Notes: a model not told the origin generated them from the sequence alone. Counted from the first letter of the stretch, positions 1 through 8,274 are shown. The stretch: DNA of 64,000 nucleotides from Opacimonas sp040514355 (GCA_040514355.1 JBEVCF010000042.1:32108-96107), one strand, 5' to 3'. A program made the numbers and translations.

Positions 1-310
1 CTAAGGCCTGCTTACTGGTCACTCTGCCTTTGGCAACAGGGCGATTGAAGGTCCGAGCCATTTTACTATCAATTTCATGATCGACCACATGATTGACCAC
101 TGCCGCTGCTGATGATAAGGCCCCGATACCGAACAACCCGACAATTAAGGTTTGAGCATCAATCCACGTTTCAGACGCAAGGCACATACCGACCAGTGCC
201 GTTAGCAACAATAACAACACCACATTGGGTTTGGTCATTTCATAATAGTCACGCCACGTCGCACGTTGAGCACTGTGGGTAGGTTTGGCGATGGAAACAG
301 AATTGGCCAT
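1..310 (-). CDS. ctaB: Protoheme IX farnesyltransferase (heme O synthase), N-terminal part
   Basis: Prenyltransferase that adds a farnesyl group to heme B to give heme O, the precursor of heme A for the adjacent cytochrome oxidase. Only the first 103 codons are in the window; the gene runs off the left edge. The ATG is at 308-310. The translation shows a hydrophilic start, the family signature around 'DYYEMTKPNVV', a first hydrophobic helix, and the Asp-rich prenyl-diphosphate site read as 'NHVVDHEIDSKM' followed by 'RTFNRPVAKG'. It lies 9 bases downstream of ctaA on the same strand, so the two steps of heme A synthesis are almost certainly co-transcribed. In E. coli the homologue is cyoE; the ctaA neighbour makes ctaB the better name here. 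Confidence 0.93.
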   Translation of the reverse strand, partial: MANSVSIAKPTHSAQRATWRDYYEMTKPNVVLLLLLTALVGMCLASETWIDAQTLIVGLFGIGALSSAAAVVNHVVDHEIDSKMARTFNRPVAKGRVTSKQAL

Positions 311-319
311 GGGAAACTC

Positions 320-1297
320 CTACACTTTTCGATAAAGGGTATATGTGGTCATAACCATGACCAGTAAAAGACAAGCTGCAACAGCATTGTGCAAGGTCGC
401 AACAGTCAAAGGTAATGAATACACAACGTTGCTAATACCCAATGCCACTTGGATACCTAACACCACAACTATGGTGACACCTAACTTGCGCAGTACATTT
501 GAGTGTGACTTTGACCACAGTACATAGGCCAGCCATAGTAAATAAGCACTCACCACTATCGCGCCGAAACGGTGTACGACATGCATTGTCATGCGTTCAT
601 AATAGGGATGTACGCCATACTCATAATTATCTGCTTCCGGGATACTAAAAGCACCGGAAAAGGCCAAGTTTTCTGACCAATTTCCCTCACATATCGGCAA
701 CGCCGTACATGCTAATGATGCATAATTAGCGGATACCCAGCCACCCAATGCAATCTGTCCAATCAGTAATGCCATCCCTAACAGCGCAAACTTGGCATAG
801 TCGCGCATGTGACTATTGCCCATGGGTAATGCATATGGGGTCATGCGTAAATACAACAAAAATAAACAGGATATAACGGTGAAGCCACCCAACAAATGTA
901 ACATTACTACTGCTGGTAGGAGGTTGAGCGTAACCGTCCACATCCCTAATGCACCTTGAAAACACACCATTACTAGCAAAAAAATCGGCAACCGCATCGG
1001 TGCGTGAGGTTTGCGTTTAAACACTGCCATACCGGCAATGATGAGAATAAAGAATCCTAACGACGATGCAAAATAGCGATGAATCATTTCATTCCACGCC
1101 TTTTCAACTTCAACAGGACGCTCTGGGAAAGCTTGGTTGGCTTCAGCGATGGTTTCTTGTGTCATGGGTACACCCACTAAACCATAACAACCTGGCCAAT
1201 CAGGGCAACCTAATCCGGCATCGGTTAAACGAGTATATGCACCTAAAACAATGACTACGAGCGCAAGTAAAATACTCGCCAAGACCAACTTCTTCAT
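320..1297 (-). CDS. ctaA: Heme A synthase (COX15/CtaA family)
   Basis: Inner-membrane enzyme that oxidises the C8 methyl of heme O to the formyl of heme A. The 325-residue protein has about eight hydrophobic segments and an N-terminal 'YTRLTDAGLGCPDWPGCYG' motif typical of the COX15 family. Conserved heme-ligand histidines are visible as 'EMIHRYFA' (about residue 72), 'MLHLLGG', 'VHRFGA' and 'TLHNAVA'. A Cys pair in the second half ('ACTALPICEG') matches the extracellular cysteines of this family. It is followed by ctaB and preceded, 9 bases away, by the thioredoxin-like gene ending at 1307, so it is part of an assembly operon starting at SURF1. Confidence 0.95.
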   Translation of the reverse strand: MKKLVLASILLALVVIVLGAYTRLTDAGLGCPDWPGCYGLVGVPMTQETIAEANQAFPERPVEVEKAWNEMIHRYFASSLGFFILIIAGMAVFKRKPHAPMRLPIFLLVMVCFQGALGMWTVTLNLLPAVVMLHLLGGFTVISCLFLLYLRMTPYALPMGNSHMRDYAKFALLGMALLIGQIALGGWVSANYASLACTALPICEGNWSENLAFSGAFSIPEADNYEYGVHPYYERMTMHVVHRFGAIVVSAYLLWLAYVLWSKSHSNVLRKLGVTIVVVLGIQVALGISNVVYSLPLTVATLHNAVAACLLLVMVMTTYTLYRKV

Positions 1298-1306
1298 GTT
1301 TGTTAC

Positions 1307-1891
1307 TTATCCTATTCGCGATAATTTGAGCAGTTTTCTGACATCGCTCAAAATCAAGCGACTCCCCTGCACTGCCTCTTCTTTATTTTTATACAGTGGA
1401 TGCTTCAACATACCGTTATTCAACGTATCCACAATAAAAATACCATCTACATCGACATTTTTAAACATCTCGTTTACATTTTTTTGGCTTATTTTTAACG
1501 TATCGATAGTATGCTGCGTTTCCACTGCACCTTGCTCTCGATAAATCCGTGTGAGGTTGCTGGCGCTGAGTAAGTCCGTTGCACTGTTTTCAGTCAGAAT
1601 TAACAGAGGTTGGATCCTTCCACTGTGTTTGCCCATAGCAGTGTGCACTTGTTGAATAGCAAATAACGCATTCTCACAAGCCGCATCACATATAGCCGGG
1701 GCAACATAAACTAGGCGCCACAATGGTGCCTTAGTACTGAACGCTTGATTGAAGTCTATGACAGGATTGAGTAGTTCACCTGAATTTGTAGATGCTTTAT
1801 TGAAAAAATCACTCTCAAGGGCAATTTTGGCCAAAATGACGGGTAACACAAAGACAAATAGCAATAACAACAAGGCTTTTTTGTTATTCAT
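1307..1891 (-). CDS. Membrane-anchored thioredoxin-like protein of the cytochrome oxidase locus
   Basis: A 194-residue protein between SURF1 and ctaA. Residues 1-22 form one hydrophobic helix that looks like an uncleaved anchor, so most of the protein would be periplasmic. After 'LWRLVYVAPAI' comes 'CDAAC', a CxxxC pair placed right after a beta strand, as in SCO1-type copper chaperones and thioredoxin-fold proteins. The usual SCO 'CPxxCP' context is not conserved; the only plausible later His is in 'MLKHPLY'. By position and motif it may assist metal or thiol chemistry during CuA assembly, but that is inference. The start is supported by AGGAG upstream of the ATG at 1891. Proteins at this position in related cox clusters are usually annotated only as hypothetical. 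Confidence 0.75.
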   Translation of the reverse strand: MNNKKALLLLLFVFVLPVILAKIALESDFFNKASTNSGELLNPVIDFNQAFSTKAPLWRLVYVAPAICDAACENALFAIQQVHTAMGKHSGRIQPLLILTENSATDLLSASNLTRIYREQGAVETQHTIDTLKISQKNVNEMFKNVDVDGIFIVDTLNNGMLKHPLYKNKEEAVQGSRLILSDVRKLLKLSRIG

Positions 1892-1906
1892 GAATTCTCC
1901 TAATTA

Positions 1907-2656
1907 TTATTCTGCTGAAGTGAATGACTTGGCATCAATCTTATTGACATTGCGGTATAGACGCCAGTAAATGAGAACCAAAGCGAAAGCTAGACCGTAC
2001 CATTGCAATGCATAACCTAGATGCTTCTCTGCAGCCATCACCACCGGGGTCCAACGCCTCACAAAGTTTGGGTCGTCATCGGTTAAGGTCAACATGAAGG
2101 GACGGAGTGGCAAATCCGCAAACTCCGACATACGAACAAAATCGACTTGTTGTATGACTTTGGGGAACTCACCATCATTGCTGGCCGTTTCAGTGACGAA
2201 ACGATTCATTCCAGGTATGACGATTCTGCCCGTGGCAGTAAAAGGCGTTGTGGTTAAAAAGCTCACCTCAGGCAACAAAATGCGTGAGGTATCGCCTTTG
2301 ACCCACCCGAAATTAATCAAGACCCAACCTATATTGGTTTCTGCAGGGATGATCAATTCATACCCGACTTGACCATCGATTTGACGGTTGTCCAACCAAA
2401 ACCATTTTTGAGACAGGCGGAAAAATGTATCTGCTACCGGTAGATCTTTTATTTCATTCCTGTAACCGAGTATTTCATTCAATGTAAAAGGAGTCTGCGC
2501 TGTTTTCTCAGCAATCGAGGTCATGCGCGCATCCTTCGCAAAATACCGATTGGTTTGCCAAGTCCCTAGCAAACACAAGCAGATAAACACAATTAACACG
2601 ACTAAATGTGAAATAAGTGTTAAGCTTTTGTTATTCTTATTCATGCGTACAAGCAT
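1907..2656 (-). CDS. SURF1 family cytochrome oxidase assembly protein
   Basis: SURF1 proteins help insert heme A into subunit I of cytochrome oxidase. The 249-residue product has the expected topology: an N-terminal transmembrane helix (about residues 13-35), a periplasmic domain, and a C-terminal helix (about 211-232). Family features seen are 'LGTWQTNRYFAKDARM' just after helix 1, 'DNRQIDGQVGYELIIP', 'WVLINFGWVKGD', and 'HLGYALQWYGLAFALVLIYW' at the end. The first ATG (2656) and a second at 2644 are both possible starts; neither has a clearly better ribosome-binding site. It begins the minus-strand assembly operon running into ctaA and ctaB. Only 24 bases separate its ATG from the divergent DUF2909 gene. 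Confidence 0.9.
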   Translation of the reverse strand: MLVRMNKNNKSLTLISHLVVLIVFICLCLLGTWQTNRYFAKDARMTSIAEKTAQTPFTLNEILGYRNEIKDLPVADTFFRLSQKWFWLDNRQIDGQVGYELIIPAETNIGWVLINFGWVKGDTSRILLPEVSFLTTTPFTATGRIVIPGMNRFVTETASNDGEFPKVIQQVDFVRMSEFADLPLRPFMLTLTDDDPNFVRRWTPVVMAAEKHLGYALQWYGLAFALVLIYWRLYRNVNKIDAKSFTSAE

Positions 2657-2680
2657 ACCTGATTATTTTGGAAAAACACC

Positions 2681-2890
2681 ATGCTTATAAAAATATTAAT
2701 TGGTGGGTTACTCATATTCATGATTTTTAACCTTTTTCGAGCCATGAAAATTATGTTGAGTGATCAAAAACCTGAACAGAATATGTCGACATACATCGGA
2801 CGAAGAGTACTGGCTTCTGTTGCCATCATCTTCATTATCATTCTAGCCGTTGCTTTTGGCCTTATTGAACCAAATCCCCGCCCTTATTAA
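2681..2890 (+). CDS. DUF2909 family small twin-transmembrane protein
   Basis: A 69-residue protein with two hydrophobic helices (about residues 2-23 and 45-64) separated by a short polar stretch containing 'MLSDQKPEQNMSTYIGRRVLASV'-type residues. Small proteins of this design, DUF2909, commonly sit inside cytochrome c oxidase loci of Gammaproteobacteria, between coxC and SURF1, as here. Function is unknown; the location suggests a role in oxidase assembly or stability. It is the only plus-strand gene in the cox region and ends at a bidirectional terminator shared with coxC. With only 24 bases to the divergent SURF1 start, its promoter must at least partly lie inside the SURF1 coding sequence. 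Confidence 0.8.
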   Translation: MLIKILIGGLLIFMIFNLFRAMKIMLSDQKPEQNMSTYIGRRVLASVAIIFIIILAVAFGLIEPNPRPY

Positions 2891-2910
2891 TGTTAATATT
2901 TAGACACAAA

Positions 2911-2946
2911 AAAACCAGCGTACAACAAGTACGCTGGTTTTTGTTT
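2911..2946. terminator. Bidirectional rho-independent terminator between DUF2909 gene and coxC
   Basis: A perfect inverted repeat: arms 2911-2923 and 2929-2941 with loop AACAA. The core stem is CCAGCGTAC. Flanking A and T runs give a U-tract in both directions, suiting the convergent genes on either side. Confidence 0.9.
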
Positions 2947-2951
2947 GTGAC

Positions 2952-3833
2952 TTATAAAATATATACAAAGAAAAACAACATAACCCAAACAACATCAACA
3001 AAGTGCCAGTACCATGAACCCGCTTGAAAGGCGAAGTGATTGTCAGGTGTAAAGTGGCCCTTTTGTATGCGTAAGAACAATACTATTAGGATGACTGTCC
3101 CTAAAGTAACATGCATACCGTGGAAACCAGTCAATAAAAAGAATGTATTGCCGTAAATACCCGAATCAAGCGTCAAACCAATATTGTAAGCATGAATATA
3201 TTCATACACTTGCAACGCTAAGAATATACAGCCCAACAAAATAGTTGCGCCAAGCATCACGGATAATTGTTTTCGTTTATTCTGCTCTAATCCAACGTGC
3301 GCATAATGACACGTTACCGAAGATGCTAACAGTAATAAGGTATTGATCAAAGGCAACCCAAACCATCCCATTTGCGTTGACTCAGTCCCACCTGGTGTTT
3401 GCAATAATGGCCATACTGCTTCAAACCCAGGCCATAGCACTGCATTGGTCATGGCATTGTTAGATGCTCCGCCTAGCCATGGGATAGCAATCATACGTGC
3501 ATAAAATAGCGCGCCAAAAAAAGCGGCAAAGAACATCACTTCAGAGAAAATGAACCATGCCATACCCTGTCGATAAGAGCGACCTAGTTGATCTGAATAC
3601 AAGCCTGCCATGGATTCGTGAATTTGGTTACGGAACCATCCCGTCACCATGAAAATCAACATTGCTAAGCCTGCTAGTAAAACCCAGCCGCCAAATCCTT
3701 CTTTTCCCTTGGTCATCTCAACAGTGAAGTTGGCGGCCCCAACTGCAATTAAAAAGAGGGCAATTGCACCGACAATTGGCCAAGGACTCGATTCTGGTAC
3801 GTAATATTTTTGGTATTCTTGCTGCTGTGCCAT
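2952..3833 (-). CDS. coxC: Cytochrome c oxidase subunit III
   Basis: Seven-helix subunit III of the aa3/caa3 oxidase. The 293-residue sequence has the characteristic 'SSPWPIVGAIALF' start, 'RQGMAWFIFSEVMFFAAFFGALFYAR', 'TCHYAHVGL', 'YGNTFFLLTGFHGMHVTLGT' with the family His residues, and the C-terminal 'SWYWHFVDVVWVMLFFFVYIL'. It is the last structural gene of the coxB-coxA-cox11-coxC operon, 11 bases after cox11, and ends at the terminator beginning at 2946 on this strand. Identity is very secure. Confidence 0.97.
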   Translation of the reverse strand: MAQQQEYQKYYVPESSPWPIVGAIALFLIAVGAANFTVEMTKGKEGFGGWVLLAGLAMLIFMVTGWFRNQIHESMAGLYSDQLGRSYRQGMAWFIFSEVMFFAAFFGALFYARMIAIPWLGGASNNAMTNAVLWPGFEAVWPLLQTPGGTESTQMGWFGLPLINTLLLLASSVTCHYAHVGLEQNKRKQLSVMLGATILLGCIFLALQVYEYIHAYNIGLTLDSGIYGNTFFLLTGFHGMHVTLGTVILIVLFLRIQKGHFTPDNHFAFQAGSWYWHFVDVVWVMLFFFVYIL

Positions 3834-3844
3834 TAGGCTCTCCT

Positions 3845-4411
3845 TTACTCTGCTGGCTCTGAAGTCACATCCGCCGATGTGCCTGTAATGTCATACAAAG
3901 TATATTGAACTGTGAAAAAGTTAATATCTTCAGGAAGCTGCGGATCAATGTAAAACTGCATTGGCATCACCGCTTCTTGTCCTGAAGGTAAGGGTTGGTT
4001 ATTGAAGCAAAAGCACTCTGTTTTGTTGAGATACAACGCTGCTGTACCGGGTGAAACAGAGGGGATAGCTTGCCCAACAATATCGCGTTGAGCAGGGTTG
4101 CGGACATAAAATTCAACGGTATTCAACTCACCTGGGTGTACTTGTACCGTTTCTGTTTTTGCTTCGAATTTCCATGGCATACCGGTCATTGTTTTTGTTA
4201 TAAATTGAACGGTAATCATGCGCGAGTCGTCTATCTCTACCGCCTCATAACTCGCTGCTGTCTCATTAGTCTTGCCATTGATCCCTGTGATATCACAAAA
4301 TACGTCATATAACGGCACCAATGCAAAACCAAAAGCAAACATACCCAATACGATACCAACGAGTTTTACCACTAGGCGTGTATTGGGATTGGTAGCTTGC
4401 TTCTGGCTCAT
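3845..4411 (-). CDS. ctaG: Cytochrome c oxidase assembly protein CtaG/Cox11
   Basis: Copper chaperone that delivers CuB to subunit I. It is a single N-terminal transmembrane helix (about 17-38) followed by a periplasmic immunoglobulin-like domain. The copper-binding 'KTECFCFNNQPL' motif (CFCF) is present, as are 'LYDVFCDITGINGKT' and 'MPMQFYIDPQLP'. I use the ATG at 4411 (188 residues) rather than the upstream GTG at 4417, because AAGGAG lies five bases before the ATG and directly abuts the GTG. Its position between coxA and coxC is conserved in Proteobacteria. Confidence 0.94.
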   Translation of the reverse strand: MSQKQATNPNTRLVVKLVGIVLGMFAFGFALVPLYDVFCDITGINGKTNETAASYEAVEIDDSRMITVQFITKTMTGMPWKFEAKTETVQVHPGELNTVEFYVRNPAQRDIVGQAIPSVSPGTAALYLNKTECFCFNNQPLPSGQEAVMPMQFYIDPQLPEDINFFTVQYTLYDITGTSADVTSEPAE

Positions 4412-4420
4412 AGTCACTCC

Positions 4421-6025
4421 TTATTTCACTACTGGTGGAGTATCAAAGGTGTGATACGGTGCAGGAGAAGGAATTTCCCACTCTAAACCTTCTGCACCAT
4501 CCCAGACTTGGTCAGATACAGGTTCACCTTGATGACGACACGCTTTGATTAACAGAGCTAAGAAAATTAACTGCGATAAACCAAAGGCAAAGCCACCAAT
4601 ACTGATCCACTTGTTAAAGTCAGCGAATTGCAAAGCGTAGTCAGGAATACGGCGAGGCATGCCTGCCAAACCCACAAAGTGCATGGGGAAGAATAATACA
4701 TTGACCGAAATCAATGACGCCCAGAAATGCCACTTCGCTAATGTAATGTCGTACATCACACCCGTCCACTTCGGCAACCAGTAGTAGGCCGCAGCCATGA
4801 TTGAGAAGACAGCCCCGGTTACCAACACATAATGGAAATGAGCCACGACAAAATACGTGTCGTGATATTGGAAATCTACCGGCGTAATCGCCAACATCAA
4901 GCCTGATAAACCACCGATGGTAAACAAAATCACAAATGCGATTGCAAATAACATGGGGATTTCAAACGTCATCGCACCGCGCCACATTGTGGCAACCCAG
5001 TTAAAGACCTTCACACCTGTTGGCACTGATATCAGCATGGTCGCAAACATAAAGAACATCTCTGCAGCGACCGGCATACCTGTGGTAAACATATGGTGTG
5101 CCCATACGATAAAAGACAACAAAGCAATCGATGCCGTTGCATACACCATAGAGGCATAACCAAACAAGGGTTTACGTGCAAATGTTGGAATGATATGCGA
5201 GATGATACCAAACGCTGGTAAAATCATAATATACACTTCAGGGTGACCGAAGAACCAGAAAATGTGCTGGAACATCACAGGATCACCACCGCCTGCAGCA
5301 TTAAAAAAGCTCGTACCGAAGTATTTATCTGTCAGAACCATGGTCACTACACCTGCGAGTACAGGCATTACCGCAATCAGTAAGAATGCAGTGATTAACC
5401 ATGTCCACACGAACATTGGCATCTTCATCCACGTCATGCCTGGAGCACGCATGTTCCAGATGGTGACGATTACATTAATGGCACCCATGATGGATGAAAT
5501 ACCCATGATATGTACTGAAAATACAAATAACGCTGTGCTATCACCTGAGTAAGTAGTAGATAGTGGGGCGTAAAACGTCCAACCAAATGCAGGACCACCA
5601 CCTTCAACAAACAACGATGAAAGTAAAATTAAAAATGCAAACGGTAAGATCCAGAAGCTCCAGTTATTCATGCGCGGCAAAGCCATATCTGGCGCACCGA
5701 TCATCATTGGGATCAACCAATTAGCTAACCCCGTGAAGGCCGGCATTACAGCACCAAAGACCATAATCAGACCGTGCACCGTCGTCATTTGATTGAAAAA
5801 CTGTGGATCGACAATTTGTAATCCGGGCTGGAACAATTCGGCACGGATGACCATTGCCATTGCGCCACCCGTCAAGAACATAATAAAAGAGAACCACAAG
5901 TACAGAGTACCGATGTCTTTGTGGTTCGTTGTTAATAACCAACGCTTGATGCCTTTTGCTGGACCATGGTGATGGTCGTCATGAGCATCGTGTTGGAGTG
6001 TATCTGTCGCAGAACTCATGTTCAT
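4421..6025 (-). CDS. coxA: Cytochrome c oxidase subunit I
   Basis: Catalytic subunit carrying heme a, heme a3 and CuB. The 534-residue protein has about 12 membrane helices. The active-site segment reads 'HIFWFFGHPEVYIMILP' (CuB His and the His-Tyr crosslink), then 'VWAHHMFTTGMP' (two CuB His), and 'FHYVLVTGAVFS' (heme a3 and heme a His). The N terminus contains the His-rich 'HDAHDDHHHG' common in this family. The start overlaps the coxB stop as TAATG; a second ATG two codons on (6019) has better spacing from GGGGAG and could be the real start. It follows coxB with a one-base overlap, implying coupled translation. Confidence 0.97.
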   Translation of the reverse strand: MNMSSATDTLQHDAHDDHHHGPAKGIKRWLLTTNHKDIGTLYLWFSFIMFLTGGAMAMVIRAELFQPGLQIVDPQFFNQMTTVHGLIMVFGAVMPAFTGLANWLIPMMIGAPDMALPRMNNWSFWILPFAFLILLSSLFVEGGGPAFGWTFYAPLSTTYSGDSTALFVFSVHIMGISSIMGAINVIVTIWNMRAPGMTWMKMPMFVWTWLITAFLLIAVMPVLAGVVTMVLTDKYFGTSFFNAAGGGDPVMFQHIFWFFGHPEVYIMILPAFGIISHIIPTFARKPLFGYASMVYATASIALLSFIVWAHHMFTTGMPVAAEMFFMFATMLISVPTGVKVFNWVATMWRGAMTFEIPMLFAIAFVILFTIGGLSGLMLAITPVDFQYHDTYFVVAHFHYVLVTGAVFSIMAAAYYWLPKWTGVMYDITLAKWHFWASLISVNVLFFPMHFVGLAGMPRRIPDYALQFADFNKWISIGGFAFGLSQLIFLALLIKACRHQGEPVSDQVWDGAEGLEWEIPSPAPYHTFDTPPVVK

Positions 6026-7182
6026 TACTCCCCTTTACCATTTGCTTGCAAAAATACATCTTTAGCTTGAATAACGTCACCGGTATCGTTGCCCCATGCA
6101 TTTCGCGTATATGTGACGACTGCTGCAATTTCAGACAGCGTCAGTTGTTTTGAGAACGATTGCATGGCTGTACCTGCTCGACCGTTCAAAATAATATCGA
6201 TATGCCCTTTTTTGTCATTCAACGCCAAAGGACTTCCTTTCAGTGCAGGGAATACACCTGGCAGACCTTGGCCATTAGGCTGATGGCATGCCGCGCATTT
6301 AGCCATATATTGCTTTTGACCAATCGCCATTAATTCATCCATGCTCATATCCATCGCCAATAAACGCGCTTCTTCTGCTTTGGCCTCTTCAATCGCTGCG
6401 ATTTTTTCTGCTTTCCAAGCATTGTACTCTGCAGGCTCTTTAGCGATTACCACCACCGGCATAAATCCATGGTCTTTACCGCAAAGTTCTGCACATTGTC
6501 CACGGTACACCCCCGGTACATCTACTTTGGTCCACGCTTCATTGATAAAACCTGGGTTAGCATCCTTTTTTACCGCAAAATCAGGCACCCACCATGAGTG
6601 GATCACGTCATCAGAGGTAATGAGAAAACGAACTTTTTGGCCTGTTGGAATCACTAATGGACGGTCCACTTCTAACAAGTAGTTTTCGCCCTTATTGAAT
6701 TTGTTTTGGATCTGCTCGCGCTGAGTCGCTAAGTTTGAGAAGTATTCGATATCACTATCCATATACTTGTAGTGCCACTTCCATTGAGAACCTGTCACCA
6801 GCACAGTCAAATCAGCTTCAGATGTATCTTCCATTGCGATAAGCGTTTTCGCAGCAGGAATGGCCATCAACACCAAAATAACAAACGGCACAACGGTCCA
6901 GGCGATCTCAACCTTCACACTCTCATGAAAGTTGGCTGGTTTGACACCCCGTGATTTCCGATGTAAGAACATTGAAATGAACATCACACCAAATACCACC
7001 ACGCCAATACCTATACAGATATAGAACATTAGCATATGCAAATCATACACTTGGGCACTGATTTCCGTAACTCCAGTGCGCAAATTCAGATCGCTACGCT
7101 CTACTTGAGCACTTTGTGCCCAAGCTACAAACGAGAATAACGTACATGACATTGCGATTAACGTTTTTTTGAGTAAGCCCAC
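6025..7182 (-). CDS. coxB: Cytochrome c oxidase subunit II with C-terminal cytochrome c domain (caa3 type)
   Basis: Subunit II that accepts electrons at CuA and passes them to subunit I. The 385-residue protein begins with a signal peptide (residues about 1-22), then two membrane helices, then the cupredoxin domain. CuA ligands are visible as 'DVIHSWWVPD' and 'CAELCGKDHGFM'. A fused class I cytochrome c domain follows, with heme site 'CAACH' and a candidate Met ligand in 'GTAMQSFS'. The fusion makes this a caa3-type enzyme. Translation starts at GTG 7182, preceded seven bases upstream by GGAGG. It is the first gene of the cox operon. Confidence 0.96.
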   Translation of the reverse strand: MGLLKKTLIAMSCTLFSFVAWAQSAQVERSDLNLRTGVTEISAQVYDLHMLMFYICIGIGVVVFGVMFISMFLHRKSRGVKPANFHESVKVEIAWTVVPFVILVLMAIPAAKTLIAMEDTSEADLTVLVTGSQWKWHYKYMDSDIEYFSNLATQREQIQNKFNKGENYLLEVDRPLVIPTGQKVRFLITSDDVIHSWWVPDFAVKKDANPGFINEAWTKVDVPGVYRGQCAELCGKDHGFMPVVVIAKEPAEYNAWKAEKIAAIEEAKAEEARLLAMDMSMDELMAIGQKQYMAKCAACHQPNGQGLPGVFPALKGSPLALNDKKGHIDIILNGRAGTAMQSFSKQLTLSEIAAVVTYTRNAWGNDTGDVIQAKDVFLQANGKGE

Positions 7183-7292
7183 TCAACACCTCCGCGGTTT
7201 TTATACCCGGCCTTAATTCCATGTTTTGAGTTTGTTAGATTGTTAAAATCAAAGGTGAAATGTAAAGCGCAGAACTAAATATCGTTAACAAT

Positions 7293-7321
7293 ATGTTAAA
7301 CAATGTATGCAAAATGCACAA
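7293..7321 (-). promoter_or_regulatory. Candidate promoter for the coxB-coxA-cox11-coxC operon
   Basis: The 232-base AT-rich gap 7183-7414 holds no gene. Read on the minus strand it has TTGTGC (7316-7321), a 17-base spacer and TAACAT (7293-7298), a plausible sigma-70 pair about 110 bases before the coxB start. Another pair, TTGTTT/TATTTA, lies just downstream, so the exact site is uncertain. Confidence 0.35.
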
Positions 7322-7414
7322 TACGTTTATAGGCATTAATCAAAAAAAAGATAAAAAATCGACACCACAAGTATTTTTTGATTAAAAATCAAGCAAATAC
7401 ACTGTAATTCAGGA

Positions 7415-7469
7415 TAAAAAAAAGCCAGTGAGACGGTTGCTTAAATAATGTTAGCTAACCGACTTACTG
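7415..7469 (-). terminator. Rho-independent terminator of lexA
   Basis: On the minus strand an 11-of-13-bp imperfect stem (arms 7457-7469 and 7426-7438) is followed by eight or more T residues (7416-7423). It lies about 25 bases past the lexA stop. Confidence 0.8.
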
Positions 7470-7494
7470 ACTATCTGGGTTGAACCGTTAAAGT

Positions 7495-8118
7495 CTACAA
7501 CCAATCCGCATTGCGGATCACACCAACGGCGATACCTTCAATATTGAAATGCTGAGATGTTAAATCTACTTTGATAGGAGAGAATTCGTCATTTTCTGCA
7601 TGGAGAATAACTTGAGAGCCAGCCTTTTCAAGACGCTTGACCGTGACATCGTCATCTACTCTGGCTACGACAACCTGTCCATTGTGCACGTCGGTAGTGC
7701 GATGCACCGCTAACAAATCGCCATCGAGGATGCCTATGTCTTTCATACTCATACCATTTACCCGTAACAGGAAATCAGCAGGGGGATGAAACAGACTTGG
7801 GTCGACTTGATAATGCGTTTCAACATGTTCTTGAGCAAGTATAGGTTCACCAGCTGCGACCATACCAATCAACGGCAGGCCTTCTTCTTCTGGTTCATCG
7901 TCTAAAGGAACATTCAATTTGATGCCACGAGATGTGCCTTTCATCATCTCAATCACCCCTTTTTTGGCCAAGGCTTTGAGGTGCTCTTCCGCGGCATTGG
8001 CTGACTTAAATCCCAACTGCCTTGCAATCTCTGCACGAGTAGGAGGCATACCGGTGTCCAGCATCGTAGATTTAATTAGTTCGAGGACTTCTTGCTGTCT
8101 AGGGGTTAATGGACGCAT
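7495..8118 (-). CDS. lexA: LexA repressor, SOS response regulator
   Basis: Dimeric repressor that cleaves itself in the presence of RecA filaments. The 207-residue protein has an N-terminal winged helix ('PTRAEIARQLGFKSANAAEEHL') and a C-terminal S24 peptidase-like domain. The scissile bond is Ala89-Gly90 in 'VAAGEP'; the catalytic dyad is Ser124 ('NGMSMKD') and Lys161 ('TVKRLEK'). These match E. coli A84-G85, S119 and K156 with a constant offset of five. The ATG has AAGGAAA upstream. Autoregulation is supported by the SOS box at 8153-8172 over its promoter. It is divergent from plsB, a linkage also known in enterics (plsB-dgkA-lexA region). Confidence 0.98.
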   Translation of the reverse strand: MRPLTPRQQEVLELIKSTMLDTGMPPTRAEIARQLGFKSANAAEEHLKALAKKGVIEMMKGTSRGIKLNVPLDDEPEEEGLPLIGMVAAGEPILAQEHVETHYQVDPSLFHPPADFLLRVNGMSMKDIGILDGDLLAVHRTTDVHNGQVVVARVDDDVTVKRLEKAGSQVILHAENDEFSPIKVDLTSQHFNIEGIAVGVIRNADWL

Positions 8119-8152
8119 AAGCTTTCCTTTGGCTTCAATATGGCAAAATCTA

Positions 8153-8172
8153 AACTGTTTATAAAAACAGTA
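8153..8172. promoter_or_regulatory. SOS box (LexA operator)
   Basis: AACTGTTTATAAAAACAGTA matches the CTG-N10-CAG LexA consensus, with CTG at 8155-8157 and CAG at 8168-8170 and an AT-rich centre. It lies 35-54 bases upstream of the lexA ATG, just downstream of the lexA -10 box, the usual autoregulatory position. Confidence 0.92.
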
Positions 8173-8177
8173 TTGGT

Positions 8178-8206
8178 AGTATATCCAGTGCTGTATAAAT
8201 TACAAG
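8178..8206 (-). promoter_or_regulatory. lexA promoter with a degenerate second LexA site
   Basis: On the minus strand, -35 TTGTAA (8200-8205) and -10 TATACT (8178-8183) are separated by 16 bases. The -35 overlaps a near-match LexA site at 8191-8206 (CTG-N10-AAG on the plus strand, one base off consensus). Two operators around the lexA promoter would resemble the E. coli arrangement. Confidence 0.65.
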
Positions 8207-8246
8207 GCTTTATTTTCCTTCCCTTCACTGTGCACACCAATTTACT

Positions 8247-8274
8247 ACCTGAATGGATACTTTCAGGTTATAAT
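8247..8274 (+). promoter_or_regulatory. plsB promoter with an operator-like palindrome
   Basis: A perfect consensus -10 TATAAT at 8269-8274 lies 30 bases before the plsB ATG. Immediately upstream is a perfect inverted repeat ACCTGAA (8247-8253) / TTCAGGT (8262-8268) with an 8-base centre, filling the -35 and spacer region. The -35 hexamer itself is poor. The position suggests binding of a regulator, identity unknown. Confidence 0.6.

Noticed and set aside
8247..8268. FadR operator at plsB
   Set aside because: The arms ACCTGAA/TTCAGGT do not match the CTGGT...ACCAG FadR consensus.
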